Positions 34,146 to 43,158 are shown, counted from the first letter of the stretch. The stretch is DNA of 64,000 nucleotides from Elusimicrobiales bacterium (GCA_041651175.1 JBAZJT010000006.1:1-64000); one strand, 5' to 3'. The notes: generated by a model from the sequence alone, not told the origin. Program-made: numbers and translations.

Positions 34146-34760
34146 TCATTTGTCCTCCCAGGTGAAAGAGGCCTCTCTCAACTGCAACTGGTCATTGACT
34201 TCCGACATCGGCAATGTGCCCAATTCGCGCTTTCGCAGCGGCCCGTCGGGGGTGTCGCGCCATTCCACCGAGGCGTAAGCGTTGTGGCAGCCGCCGGGGC
34301 CGTTGGTATAGTTGTAAAAGGCGATTATAACGCTTTGCGGCGCGCCCGGCGGCACGAGATTTTTTGTCAGCAAATTCATTTCAATGGGCATGTTGGAGCC
34401 GTCGTCGGCGCCGTACAAAATCCATTCTTTCCAGCCGTAGCCTATCGCAGACGAAGTGCCGGACCCAGCCCCCGGCTGCATAGTGAGAGTAAATCCGGTC
34501 GCGGGGGGGTAATAGTACTTAATGGCAAATTGGTGAAGCGCATGTGTGGATTCGCGCCATTCCATCACCTCACGGCACAGATTTATGGCGACGTAATCGT
34601 AGTCGGACACCTTAAGGTTGTGCTTCATCGTGGAGTAAAAAGCCATATACGCGCCCACGGCGGTAGCCAGAATGGCCGTAGCCACCAGAACCTCCGCCAG
34701 CATGAACCCCTTCATGCGGCGCTTCACACCCTTTCCGCCGCGGAAATTATTTTGTCGCAT
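34146..34760 (-). CDS. PilV-like prepilin, copy 2
   Basis: About 204 residues. KGFMLAEVLVATAILATAVG is the prepilin motif; KVSDYDYVAINLCREVMEW and VNDQLQLREASFTWEDK match copy 1. The middle is longer (FTLTMQPGAGSGTSS, GWKEWILYGADDG). ATG 34760 was taken; MKGF at 34715 is possible and would give a normal short leader. First gene of this pilin group. Confidence 0.75.
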   Translation of the reverse strand: MRQNNFRGGKGVKRRMKGFMLAEVLVATAILATAVGAYMAFYSTMKHNLKVSDYDYVAINLCREVMEWRESTHALHQFAIKYYYPPATGFTLTMQPGAGSGTSSAIGYGWKEWILYGADDGSNMPIEMNLLTKNLVPPGAPQSVIIAFYNYTNGPGGCHNAYASVEWRDTPDGPLRKRELGTLPMSEVNDQLQLREASFTWEDK

Positions 34761-34842
34761 GCGATAAAATAACACCCTCTCCACTCTTACAGGTGTATCA
34801 TAATTTCACAGGCGCCATCAACCGCCGGGAAAGCGCGCGGCG

Positions 34843-35607
34843 TCAATCCAAATCGCGCAGCTTCATCTGTATGGGGCCGGAGCCGGAGCCTTCCGCGAAC
34901 TGGCGCACATAAGGGTTGTCCGTTTTGCGGAACTCCTCCGGCGAGCCGGAGAAAATGAAATTTCCTTCGTGCAGCATGGCGATTTTGTCGGCGATTTTAT
35001 AGGCGGACTTCATGTCATGGGTGATGACTATGGCCGTAACCTTCAGCTTGCGCTTGAGGTCCAGTATCAAATCGTTGATGATGTCGGACATTATGGGGTC
35101 AAGGCCGGAGGTCGGCTCGTCATAGAGAATATACTGCGGGCCGGCGGCTATGGCGCGCGCCAGCGCGACGCGCTTTTTCATGCCGCCGGAAAGCTCGGAG
35201 GGGCGCAAATCCTCGGCATTGGCAAGGCCCACCAGCGCCAGCATCTCCTTTGCCACCGTCCGGTAATGCGAGGGGGGCACGTCGCTTAAATACTTCAGCC
35301 CGAAGCTGACATTCTCCCACACGGAAAGCGAGTCAAAAAGCGCGCCCTCCTGGAACAGATAGCCAAAGCCGCGCCGCAGCTGCGCAAGCCGGTATTCGTC
35401 GTTGGTGTCGGCTATTTCCCGCCCGTCCACTTTTATGCTGCCGGCGTCCGGCTTTATAAGCCGAATAACGCATTTTATGAAAGTGCTTTTCCCCGTTCCC
35501 GATCCGCCCACCACGCAAAGCGTCTGGCCGGAGGGGATGTCTATATCCAGCCCCTTAAGCACGGCTTTGGGGCCGAAATGTTTTTTAAGGCCGCGAATCT
35601 CTATCAT
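34843..35607 (-). CDS. mlaF: ABC transporter ATP-binding protein (MlaF-like)
   Basis: A 254-residue ATPase: Walker A GGSGTGKS (about 35-42), Q loop FGYLFQEGALFDS, signature LSGGMKKRVALARA, Walker B YILYDEPTSGLDP, switch His ITHD. The FQEGALFDSLSV form is characteristic of the Mla/Ttg2/Mce phospholipid transporters. Start overlaps the MlaE stop (ATGA). It energises lipid movement across the envelope. No MlaD/MCE protein is visible unless the following gene product substitutes. Confidence 0.88.
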   Translation of the reverse strand: MIEIRGLKKHFGPKAVLKGLDIDIPSGQTLCVVGGSGTGKSTFIKCVIRLIKPDAGSIKVDGREIADTNDEYRLAQLRRGFGYLFQEGALFDSLSVWENVSFGLKYLSDVPPSHYRTVAKEMLALVGLANAEDLRPSELSGGMKKRVALARAIAAGPQYILYDEPTSGLDPIMSDIINDLILDLKRKLKVTAIVITHDMKSAYKIADKIAMLHEGNFIFSGSPEEFRKTDNPYVRQFAEGSGSGPIQMKLRDLD

Positions 35608-36377
35608 ATTCCCAGCGCCACCAGCACCGCCGTGGCGAAATAATCCAGCACCAGCACCAGCACCATGCTGGCAACCACCGCGCCGGTGGTGGAGCGGCCC
35701 ACGCCTTCCGCGCCGCCGCGGGTGGACAACCCCTTGTAACAGCAAACCGTCGCTATCATGAAAGCGAACAGAAAAGACTTGGAAAACCCGTGCATGAAAT
35801 CCCTTACCTGCATGAAAGTCAGTATATCGTGCCGGTAGGTGGAGGAGGGAACATCCAGCTTGAACACGCTTACAAAAAACCCGCCCATTATGCCGGAAAA
35901 ATCGGCAAACACGGTAAGCAGCGGCAGCATGGCAAGGCAGGCGATATAGCGCGGTATCGCCAGATAGCGCGCCGGATTGGTGCCCAGGGTGTAGAGCGCG
36001 TCTATCTGCTCGGTAACGCACATGGTGCCCAGCTCCGCCGCCATGGCCGCGCCGGCCCGTCCCGCAACGACTATGGCCGTAAGCACGGGCCCCAGTTCCT
36101 TTACCAGCGAGAAGCCGACCAGCGCGCCTATATAAATCGGCTCGTTGAAAATATTCTTGGTGGTGGTTCCGGCCTGAAGCGCCAGCACCATGCCGGTGAA
36201 AAAGCTGGTCAGCGCCGTAACCGCCAGAGAATCCACGCCTATGCGCGCGGCCTGAATGAAGGCCTGTCTCCATTCTATTTTCGCCTTTACCGCCCAGAAC
36301 AGGCAGGAGCGAACCAGCAGAGCCGCCCTGCCGAATTCCACGGCGGCGGCTATAATCCGCTCCCCGATAAATTTCAT
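35604..36377 (-). CDS. mlaE: MlaE-family ABC permease
   Basis: A 257-residue membrane protein with five to six helices. Markers of the family: VALTSFFTGMVLALQAG, VKELGPVLTAIVVAGRAGAAMAAELGTM, and ALYTLGTNPARYLAIPR. Partner of MlaF. The upstream gene starts at 37122 and ends 2 bp away, suggesting three genes in one unit. Confidence 0.88.
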   Translation of the reverse strand: MKFIGERIIAAAVEFGRAALLVRSCLFWAVKAKIEWRQAFIQAARIGVDSLAVTALTSFFTGMVLALQAGTTTKNIFNEPIYIGALVGFSLVKELGPVLTAIVVAGRAGAAMAAELGTMCVTEQIDALYTLGTNPARYLAIPRYIACLAMLPLLTVFADFSGIMGGFFVSVFKLDVPSSTYRHDILTFMQVRDFMHGFSKSFLFAFMIATVCCYKGLSTRGGAEGVGRSTTGAVVASMVLVLVLDYFATAVLVALGI

Positions 36378-36378
36378 T

Positions 36379-37122
36379 TTAAGGGACCTGCTCCAGCTTC
36401 ACCGAGGCGGCCCGGCTGTTGACCACCAGGACCGGATAGGAGTTGCCGTCGTCCGTGGCGGCAAGCGGGTTGACGCGGTAGGTAACGGTTACGGCCCCGC
36501 CGCGCTCGGAAGCGCCCACGGGCTCAAATATTTTGCTCGGGAATTCCGAGATGGAAACCAGCATCACCGCAATCTGCCGCGAGAAATCGGCTTTGGGCAG
36601 CGGGGTGGCGGGATGCGTCTTGCCGAATTCGGAATAATTGAACTGGTCGCGGAAAACCTTGGCGGACACCGGCGCGGAAGGCAGGGACTTGCTTTTCGCC
36701 TGGCCGGGCGGCGCGCCGCGCAGCGACAAATGCGCGTTTTTGGACGGCGTCCCGGGCGCGGACACATGGCGGGAAAGGTCGCTTTCCTTCATGCTCACGG
36801 CGGGTATCTTTTTGGCGGCGGCCATTTCGGCCAGCACCTCGGATACCGGCTTGGGGGGCATCATCGCGCCCACAAAATCGCGCTCCTGCCGAACGGAGAT
36901 ATGCCCGCGGGCGGCCTCTCCGGGCAGCATTATGGCGGCCTGGGAGATTTTCCTGGCCGGCGGCTCCGGGACGGAGCCCGCGCGCAGCATATTGCCCATC
37001 TCCACCGGCGGCGGGCTGTCCTGGCGGAAAAGCCCCCACCACGTCCCGGCCACGGCCAGGACCATTCCGGCGGCAACCCAGGCAACAATCCTGTCGCGCC
37101 CCTCCAATTGCGGTAATTTCAT
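36379..37122 (-). CDS. Membrane-anchored protein of unknown function
   Basis: 247 residues: cytoplasmic start, one membrane segment (IVAWVAAGMVLAVAGTWWGLF), a long polar linker, and a C-terminal domain ending VTVTYRVNPLAATDDG then SYPVLVVNSRAASVKLEQV. The end is faintly like the PrcB C-terminal beta domain, but I would not assign it. It is not an MCE domain. Its 2-bp spacing from mlaE suggests a role in the same envelope process. Confidence 0.5.
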   Translation of the reverse strand: MKLPQLEGRDRIVAWVAAGMVLAVAGTWWGLFRQDSPPPVEMGNMLRAGSVPEPPARKISQAAIMLPGEAARGHISVRQERDFVGAMMPPKPVSEVLAEMAAAKKIPAVSMKESDLSRHVSAPGTPSKNAHLSLRGAPPGQAKSKSLPSAPVSAKVFRDQFNYSEFGKTHPATPLPKADFSRQIAVMLVSISEFPSKIFEPVGASERGGAVTVTYRVNPLAATDDGNSYPVLVVNSRAASVKLEQVP

Positions 37123-37155
37123 GCCTTATTATACCAGAAAGCGCGGGAATCATCG

Positions 37156-37331
37156 CCCCGGAAATTGCAGTTGGCAGCGGAAACCGTGGCGGCGGACGGC
37201 GAGGACAGCCCGGCGCAAAATTTGCCTGAAAGTTTCAGGCTGGCATACCCGCAGGGTTTGCCGGAAAAATTACGCGCAGGAATGTCCCGCCGTCCGCCGC
37301 CGAATTCCGCCGCCCGGCTGCGATTCCGGGA
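37156..37331 (+). repeat. Palindromic intergenic element, family B copy 1
   Basis: About 175 bp. Left end CCCCGGAAATTGCAGTTGG, right end GCCGGGCGG...CTGCGATTCCGGG, and core landmarks shared with the copies at 40177 and 48524: GGACAGCC, GCATACCCGCAGGGTTTG, CAGGAATGTCCCGCC. The right end abuts the stop codon of the ornithine aminotransferase gene. The core carries CCTGAAAGTTTCAGG, a family A type terminus, so it looks mosaic. Confidence 0.75.
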
Positions 37332-38555
37332 TTATTTCAGCGCTTTGGCTATGCGCTTGAGCGCCCAGTCAATCTCCTTTTGGGTGATGATAAGCGGCGG
37401 GGCAAACCGTATGACATTCTCATGCGTTTCCTTGCAGAGAAGCCCCGCGTTCATCATCGCCTCGCAGAAGCGGCGCGCGCCGCCGGCTTCGGCCTTGAGT
37501 TCCAGGCCGATTAACAGCCCCTTGCCGCGCACTTCCTTGATATGGGGTGATTTAATTTCGCGCAGCTTCTGCATGAAATAGCGGCCCAGCTCGTCGGCTT
37601 TTTCGGCCAGCCTGTCCTCGGCGAGAATTTTGAGCGCCTCGCGCGAGACGGCGCAGGCCAGCGGGTTACCGCCGAATGTGCTGCCATGGTCGCCGGGGTT
37701 GAGCACTCCCAGCACCTCTTTGGAGGAGACCACAGCCGAAATCGGCATCACCCCGCCGCCGAGGGCTTTTCCCAGCGCCATCATGTCAGGGCGCGCGCCC
37801 TCGTGCTGCCAGCAGAAGTTTTTGCCGGTGCGGCCAAAGCCAGTCTGAATCTCGTCGGCCACGAAAAGCGCGTTGTGCTGCGTGCACAGCTCGCGCGCGG
37901 CCTTGAGGTAGCCGTCCGGCGGGACCAGTATGCCGGCCTCGCCCTGTATCGGCTCAAACAAAAACGCGGCGGTATTTTCGTTGAATGCGGCGCGCAACTC
38001 GTCTATGTTGCCGTAGGTTACGACCTTGAATCCCGGCGTGAACGGGCCGAAGCCGTCTTTGTACTGCGCCTCGGTGGAGAACCCGACTATGGTGGTGGTC
38101 CTGCCGTGGAAGTTGTTGGCGCAGACTATGATTTCGGCCTTGTCCTGCGCGGTTTTTTTGACTTTATACGCCCATTTGCGTATGACTTTGATGGCGGTTT
38201 CAACCGCTTCGCCGCCGGTGTTCATGGGCAGCGCCATTTCGTAGCCGGTGAACTCACACAGCTCTTTAAGCCAGGGGCCCAGCTGGTCGTTGTTGAAAGC
38301 GCGCGAGGTCAGCGTAACCTGCTTTGCCTGTTTAACCAGCGCGGCGATTATGCGCGGATGCCGGTGGCCATGGTTAAGCGCGGAATACGCGCTTAGCATG
38401 TCCAGATATTTTTTGCCCTCGGGGCTTTTGACCCATATCCCTTTGGCCGAGCTTATCACTATCGGCAGCGGATGGTAGTTGTTGGCGCCGTAGGTTTCGG
38501 CAAGGGAGATAAGAGCGGCGGATTTTGCCGCCGTGTCCTGCGTTGCTGTGTCCAT
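37332..38555 (-). CDS. rocD: Ornithine--oxo-acid aminotransferase
   Basis: A 407-residue class III PLP aminotransferase. N-terminal YGANNYHPLPIVISSAKGIW and SAYSALNHGHRHP are the ornithine aminotransferase signature; LVADEIQTGFGRTGK is the class III motif and the PLP lysine lies in MALGKALGGGVMPISA. Converts ornithine plus 2-oxoglutarate to glutamate semialdehyde. ATG 38555 has a strong GGAGG; the 7-residue longer form does not. No other arginine-degradation gene is present. Confidence 0.9.
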   Translation of the reverse strand: MDTATQDTAAKSAALISLAETYGANNYHPLPIVISSAKGIWVKSPEGKKYLDMLSAYSALNHGHRHPRIIAALVKQAKQVTLTSRAFNNDQLGPWLKELCEFTGYEMALPMNTGGEAVETAIKVIRKWAYKVKKTAQDKAEIIVCANNFHGRTTTIVGFSTEAQYKDGFGPFTPGFKVVTYGNIDELRAAFNENTAAFLFEPIQGEAGILVPPDGYLKAARELCTQHNALFVADEIQTGFGRTGKNFCWQHEGARPDMMALGKALGGGVMPISAVVSSKEVLGVLNPGDHGSTFGGNPLACAVSREALKILAEDRLAEKADELGRYFMQKLREIKSPHIKEVRGKGLLIGLELKAEAGGARRFCEAMMNAGLLCKETHENVIRFAPPLIITQKEIDWALKRIAKALK

Positions 38556-38605
38556 AATTTCCTCCTGATGGCCCATTCTGGCAAATTCTGGGGCCTGAAA
38601 ACAGA

Positions 38606-39997
38606 TTAAGCCTCAACCGGCGTTTTTTGCCCCGGCGCGGGGCAGGCGGGGGCGTGTTTTGGCATAAGCCAGTTGCGCAGCAGTATAAGCCCGACGGGCG
38701 AGACGCAGGCGAAAAAGCCGTATATCGTCCACATCGCGCCGGTGCTCTGGTAGCCGTGCGCCGGCACGAAAATCTCCAGCATGGAGCCGGAATACAGCCC
38801 GGTGGTGAATTTCGCCAGAAACCACGGAATGCCGGCCAGCCCCATGTACGCGCCCACCTTGCCGAAAGGCGCGATGCTTGCCACATATTCAAGGAACCGG
38901 GACGACCAGACCGCCTCGCCCAGCGAAAACAGGATGGTATAGGCTATCAGCGCGGCCAGGTTGGGGCCGGGCGACAGGATAAACGTTGTCAGCGCCGAGA
39001 TTGCGGTGCCGATTATCATCATGTTGATAATGCGGGCCTTGCGGGTAAACGCGGTTATGAGCGGAACGAAAACGACGATGATAAGCGGGTTGAGGCCGCT
39101 TATCCATTCAAATTTTGCGCCAACTTCAGCCGGATAGGCGCGGAAAACATAATCGGGCATGGTAAGCCATTGATGGGCGAACAGCGTCCGCACCGGCAGC
39201 AGCACGAAAATAAACGCCATGAATCTGGCGTCCATGAAGGGCAGCTCTTTTATTTTTTCGGTCCAGGGGCGGTGGTCCGGTTTGTGGTCCGCCGGGCAAA
39301 TGCGTTGGGTCTGCTCCACTGTCTTTGTGAACAGCAGCATATTGGTTATCAGCATCACCGCCGTTACCACCGTGCAGACCATGAAAACGCCGTCTATGTC
39401 CCAGCCCAGGCCGTTGATTTTCAGGGAGCCGATTTTTATGAAAGTATCGCTCGTCCGAACATATGGCGAGAGGAAATTGGCGAATACTATGCCCAGATTC
39501 ATGATTGCATACACCAGGCTGTAGCCGATGGCGGCGGTGCGCGGGTCCGCGTACTCCTTGGGGCCGGCGTATACCGTAGGCTGAAGCACGCCGGAGCCGA
39601 AGGCCATCAGTATAAGCCCCGCCCAGGCCGTCATAAACGCAGCCGAAGTCCCCGCCGACAGCGACGGCGCCAGGGTGATGAGAATTCTTCCGCCCAGCAG
39701 GAAGGCCAGCGCGAAGGTCAGCGCGCGGCGCACGCCCAGCCGGTCGGTCAGAAATCCGCAGCCGAGCATGAACAACGTTACCAGTCCCGTGAACATGGAA
39801 ACGCTCAGCCCCGTCATGCGGTCGTCCATGCCCACGCGGGTTCCCAGGAACCGGGTCAGCAGAGTGAGTATGCCGAAATAGGCAATGCCGTCGCCGAAAT
39901 TGGCCAGGTTGGACAGCCAGAACCCGCGCGAGGCGCCCGTGAGTATTTTGATGTTTTCTGCAAAGGACAGTTCCCGCTTTTCTTCCGCATCCGTCAT
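38606..39997 (-). CDS. MFS transporter (POT/peptide transporter-like)
   Basis: A 463-residue protein with about 12-14 membrane helices. FGDGIAYFGILTLLTRFLG and CGFLTDRLGVRRAL (helix 2-3 loop) fit the major facilitator fold; the ratio of features recalls proton-dependent oligopeptide transporters, but no firm substrate can be given. It is 50 bp upstream of rocD on the same strand and may supply its amino acids (inference). Confidence 0.75.
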   Translation of the reverse strand: MTDAEEKRELSFAENIKILTGASRGFWLSNLANFGDGIAYFGILTLLTRFLGTRVGMDDRMTGLSVSMFTGLVTLFMLGCGFLTDRLGVRRALTFALAFLLGGRILITLAPSLSAGTSAAFMTAWAGLILMAFGSGVLQPTVYAGPKEYADPRTAAIGYSLVYAIMNLGIVFANFLSPYVRTSDTFIKIGSLKINGLGWDIDGVFMVCTVVTAVMLITNMLLFTKTVEQTQRICPADHKPDHRPWTEKIKELPFMDARFMAFIFVLLPVRTLFAHQWLTMPDYVFRAYPAEVGAKFEWISGLNPLIIVVFVPLITAFTRKARIINMMIIGTAISALTTFILSPGPNLAALIAYTILFSLGEAVWSSRFLEYVASIAPFGKVGAYMGLAGIPWFLAKFTTGLYSGSMLEIFVPAHGYQSTGAMWTIYGFFACVSPVGLILLRNWLMPKHAPACPAPGQKTPVEA

Positions 39998-40034
39998 GGA
40001 TTTTCCCCTTTTCCCGCAGTTGCCGCAAAAAAAC

Positions 40035-40109
40035 TGGCGCCCCCACTAAGAATCGAACTTAGATTCCCAGCTTAGAAGGCTGGTGCTCTATCCATTGAGC
40101 TATGGGGGC
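40035..40109 (-). tRNA. tRNA-Arg (anticodon UCU)
   Basis: Read on the minus strand: acceptor GCCCCCA pairs with TGGGGGC, D arm GCTC...GAGC, anticodon arm CCAGC-CTTCTAA-GCTGG with anticodon TCT, T arm CTAAG-TTCGATT-CTTAG, discriminator G and an encoded CCA. Decodes AGA/AGG, rare codons in this GC-rich genome. Single tRNA, no neighbours in the same unit. Confidence 0.95.
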
Positions 40110-40176
40110 CTGAACGCATTATACCCATTTTCCCCCGCCCCGCGCGAGGCAGGCGGTTCCCGAATTCATCCGGTAT

Positions 40177-40383
40177 TAGACTTGTCCCCCAATAGCATTT
40201 ACCTGAATGTTTCAGTTGGATTGCGGAATTCGGCGGATGGCGCGGACAGTCCGACGCAGAATTTGACGAGCATACCCACAGGGTATGTAAGGAAAATTCT
40301 GCACAGGAATGTCCCGCCAGCCACCGCCGAATTCCGCAATCCAACTGCAATTTCCGGGTAAAGCCTATTGGGGGACAAGTCTA
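40177..40383 (+). repeat. Palindromic intergenic element, family B copy 2 (most complete, 207 bp)
   Basis: The outer inverted repeat is TAGACTTGTCCCCCAATAG at 40177 and its exact complement at 40365-40383; complementarity continues with few mismatches for about 60 bp on each arm (TTTCAGTTGGATTGCGGAAT on the left, matching the right arm). The core contains GCATACCC-ACA-GGGTATG and CAGAATTT/AAATTCTG hairpin arms. The right end touches the comF stop codon. Left it starts 67 bp from the tRNA. The outer terminus resembles that of family C. Confidence 0.85.
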
Positions 40384-41190
40384 TTATTCCCGCGCGGCGG
40401 CGAGGGCGGCCACGCGCAGCGCGCCCGCGGCTTTGAGCGCGGCGGCGCATGACTCCAACGTTGCGCCGGTGGTGGCCACATCGTCAATCAGCAGCACCGT
40501 TTTGCGGCGCAGGTCCGCGCCGGGGGCGGCGCAAAACGCGCTTCTGAGGTTTTCCAGCCGCGCCGCGCGGTCCAGCAGCGCCTGGCGGGGGGTGTCGCGC
40601 GGTTTTTCAAGCGCGGGCTCCAGCAGCGGGAGGCCGGTGCGCCCCGCCAGCGCGCGCGCCAGCTCCAGCGACTGGTTGTAGCCGCGCTCCGCCTGCCGGG
40701 TTTTTGACACCGGCACCGCCGCCAGATAATGAAACGGAGCAAGCTCGCCGTAGCGCTCCAACGCGGAGGCCATGTAGCCGGACAGAAATTCCGCGACGGA
40801 GGATTTTCCCTTGTATTTGAGATGGTGTATCAGCGACCGGGCCTGCGGGTTGAAAACCAGCGCGGCGCGGATAAGCGCGCATTTTCTGCGCCGGGCCTTC
40901 CAGCCCCGGCAGCGGCGGCAATGCGCGCCGCCGTCCGGCAGGGGGATGCCGCAGCTTTGGCATATCAGTTCCGGCAGCGGCTCCAGCCGGGACAGGCAGT
41001 CCGAACAGAGCGGCGCGGGCGGCGTTTCCTCCGTCCGGCGCAGTATGCGCGCGGCGGCTGTTCCCCCGCCGCAGCTGCGCCGCAGCGAAAGCGGCAGATC
41101 CCTTTTGCAGTGCAGGCAGGCGCGCGGAAACAGTATGTCCAGCGCCAGCGCGGCGGCGGCGCGCAGCCCTCCGCTGCCGGTTCCGCTCAC
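40384..41190 (-). CDS. comF: ComF family phosphoribosyltransferase-like protein
   Basis: 268 residues. N-terminal zinc-binding cysteines (CLHC, CSDC, CQSC, CRRC) followed by a PRTase domain with VLLIDDVATTGATLESC, the PRPP loop. ComF proteins support DNA uptake in naturally competent bacteria. The start overlaps the stop of the repressor gene upstream, so comF is under the same promoter. Length is typical (about 240) or slightly longer. Confidence 0.85.
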   Translation of the reverse strand: MSGTGSGGLRAAAALALDILFPRACLHCKRDLPLSLRRSCGGGTAAARILRRTEETPPAPLCSDCLSRLEPLPELICQSCGIPLPDGGAHCRRCRGWKARRRKCALIRAALVFNPQARSLIHHLKYKGKSSVAEFLSGYMASALERYGELAPFHYLAAVPVSKTRQAERGYNQSLELARALAGRTGLPLLEPALEKPRDTPRQALLDRAARLENLRSAFCAAPGADLRRKTVLLIDDVATTGATLESCAAALKAAGALRVAALAAARE

Positions 41191-41867
41191 GGCTTTCTGA
41201 TGACTGCCAGCACCTGCCCCACCACGTTAAGCTCGTGCGGGGCGAGCTTGACGGTTTTCAGCGACGGGTTGTCGGGCCGCAGTTCCACACGGCGGTTTTT
41301 GCGGAAAATGCGCTTTATCGTGAATTCCATGCCCAGCCGCACCACCGCCAGCCGGCCCTCGTCCACCCAGTCGCACTGGGAAATCACGATGTAATCCCCC
41401 TCCCGCGCGGCGGGTTCCAGCCAGGAGCCGCGCGCCTTGAGCGCGAACACCTTTTTGCCCGGCGCGGCTTCCACCAGGACGGGCAGGTATTCGGTGGGCG
41501 GGTTTTCCAGCCCGAAATTGAAATTCTCGCCGGAGACGCTGCCGATGACGCCCACATGGATTGTGCGGCGCGGCTCCTCGGTCTCCAGGGCGGATATTAT
41601 CTCGCACAGCCGCCGCTGCGAGGCCTCCGCGGCATCCGCCGCGGGCCCGCCGGAGGTATAGGAAACGGCGGGGTCGTCGTCAAAATACGAAAGCGGCTTT
41701 TCAAAAACATCCGCCAGCTTGCGCCGGTTGCCCGCGTCGGGGTGGAAACGATCGCGCACCCAGTGTGATACCACGCTGGAATCGCGCAGTCCCAGCCGTT
41801 TTGCAAGCTCTATCTTGGTCATCGCGCGCTCTTTGAGCAGCAGCGCGATTTTGGCTCCCAGCTTCAT
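41187..41867 (-). CDS. XRE-type HTH / S24 peptidase repressor (LexA/CI-like)
   Basis: 226 residues. N-terminal helix-turn-helix (AMTKIELAKRLGLRDSSVVSHWV, residues 15-37), linker, then S24 self-cleaving domain: Ser in ARGSWLEPAAREGDYIVIS, Lys in FTIKRIFRKNR, both catalytic residues in place. The usual cleavage site Ala-Gly is not obvious; IGSVSGENF occupies the region. A strong GGAGGGG precedes the ATG. A perfect palindrome upstream (41915-41934) is the probable operator. Probably a damage-responsive autorepressor that also controls comF. Confidence 0.85.
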   Translation of the reverse strand: MKLGAKIALLLKERAMTKIELAKRLGLRDSSVVSHWVRDRFHPDAGNRRKLADVFEKPLSYFDDDPAVSYTSGGPAADAAEASQRRLCEIISALETEEPRRTIHVGVIGSVSGENFNFGLENPPTEYLPVLVEAAPGKKVFALKARGSWLEPAAREGDYIVISQCDWVDEGRLAVVRLGMEFTIKRIFRKNRRVELRPDNPSLKTVKLAPHELNVVGQVLAVIRKP

Positions 41868-41914
41868 AACCCCTCCATGCGGCGGCGGGGCCGCGGTTGA
41901 CGGCTTGTTTTATA

Positions 41915-41943
41915 TATGATACAATCGTATCATACTTGATACA
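41915..41943 (-). promoter_or_regulatory. Operator/promoter region of the S24 repressor gene
   Basis: TATGATAC-AATC-GTATCATA is a perfect 8-bp-arm palindrome, 48-67 bp upstream of the repressor start; an extra half-site TGATAC lies at 41938-41943 and one more (GTATCA) at 42089-42094. Spacing and position fit autorepression by the HTH protein. The half-site GTATCA could be used to find other regulon members. Confidence 0.7.
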
Positions 41944-42171
41944 TGCGCGGCGGCGCCTTCCGCCTCGCAGGATTGCGCGGGGAAGGAGTTCCCAGACGAA
42001 TCCCTTCCTTCGCATGTCCGCCCGCGGGCGCGGCTCCCCAGGCTTGCAACCCCGCGGGCGGCACTATTTCAACAGAACTTATCATGTTGTATCAGCCTAA
42101 TAATATTCTAATTTTGGGCGCGCGCAAGTCAATAGGCTAATCGGTTGAGGGCGGCAGACCGCGCGCGCGGG
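41944..42171. other. Non-coding gap upstream of the repressor
   Basis: About 230 bp with no convincing frame. The GC-rich left part contains CCCGCGGGCG and CCCCGCGGGCGG, which pair loosely; the right part is AT-rich (AATAATATTCTAATTTTG) and holds one distal GTATCA half-site. A plus-strand frame from 41943 has no signal or family features and was left out. Confidence 0.4.
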
Positions 42172-43158
42172 TCAGCGCATGGAGAGTTCTTTGCTGTAGC
42201 CGGTGTTTTCCAGCCAGTCCGCGGCGGCGGCGCGCACGAAGTAAATATCCAGAGAGGGCAGCCCGCTTCTGGGGACGGAAAACACATAGGGCGGGCCGTA
42301 CAGGCGGGGGGTGATGCGCTGCCAGTCAAACCGGTCATGCGAAAGCTCCAGCCAGGCGGCGCGCACGTCCCGCCCCTGCGCGGTAAATGTAAACACTACG
42401 TTCTGCCCGTCGGCAAGCGCATGCACGGGGCTGACCTCCGGGCGCTGGGTATTGCGCGGAATCAGTTTTATGACCATGGCCGGCGCCATGCCCAGCGGCG
42501 TTCCCGGCGGTTGGGAAGAGTCGCGCGGCGGCGCGCCCTTGACCGAGCCGTTCACCCAGGCCACAACACCCGCCGCCGGCGCGCCGGCGATGATGGGCGA
42601 CGACTGCGGGCCGGAAAACGGCTCGTTGTCGGACCAGAGGGCCAGATAATTGGGGTTCTCAAAGGAGATTTCGGAAAGCGGCACCTGCGCCCAGAACCAG
42701 CGGGCCGCGCCCGCGCCCTCCACGGTTTCGTCGGGGAGCGCCTCGCGGGGAATGTCCTTGTTTTCGGTCAGGAAATAGGTTTGCTGGGAATTAAAGACAG
42801 GGGACAAAGCCAGCCCCATGAATATCTTGCCCGGCAGCGGAATTTTGACCCAGGGCCTGTTCTCCGCCGTGGCGGATTTGGCGCGGCCAAGTTTCGCGCC
42901 GATGAAAGCCTTGGCATAAATCCCCCGCGCGGCGGGCGGCAGTTTTATTATCCAGCAGTTGTTATAGCCCACGTACCAGTTGCCGTCCCAGCCGGCGTCC
43001 GCATACATATAGTACCGGTTGATGTCGGCGACGGCGGAATCGTATACCGGAATGTCCGTCCGCGCCTGCGCGCGGGCGGGCGGCGTGATAAACAGCGGCA
43101 GCGCGCAGCAAAGGGCGGCGAATAATAGACTTGCTCCCGAATAAGGTTTATGAGGCAA
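42172..43158 (-). CDS. Exported protein of unknown function; start codon lies inside a palindromic element
   Basis: About 328 residues. Signal peptide SLLFAALCCALPLFITPPARA then a beta-rich domain beginning TDIPVYDSAVADINRYYMYAD; the order WDGNWYVGYNN, GRAKSATAENRPWVKIPLP, LWSDNEPFSGPQSSPIIAG suggests a carbohydrate- or ligand-binding sandwich. I recognise no family. The frame has no ATG before the signal peptide; the best start is TTG at 43158, within the element 43126-43292. Either the element supplies the start or the true 5' end was displaced. Confidence 0.55.
   Translation of the reverse strand: MPHKPYSGASLLFAALCCALPLFITPPARAQARTDIPVYDSAVADINRYYMYADAGWDGNWYVGYNNCWIIKLPPAARGIYAKAFIGAKLGRAKSATAENRPWVKIPLPGKIFMGLALSPVFNSQQTYFLTENKDIPREALPDETVEGAGAARWFWAQVPLSEISFENPNYLALWSDNEPFSGPQSSPIIAGAPAAGVVAWVNGSVKGAPPRDSSQPPGTPLGMAPAMVIKLIPRNTQRPEVSPVHALADGQNVVFTFTAQGRDVRAAWLELSHDRFDWQRITPRLYGPPYVFSVPRSGLPSLDIYFVRAAAADWLENTGYSKELSMR

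Noticed and set aside
38627..40075. Plus-strand open frame of 482 codons opposite the MFS gene
   Set aside because: Arg/Gln/Gly-rich shadow; it even runs into the tRNA gene.
41943..42140. Small plus-strand frame (65 codons) upstream of the repressor
   Set aside because: No ribosome site, no recognisable domain, and its sequence overlaps the operator region.
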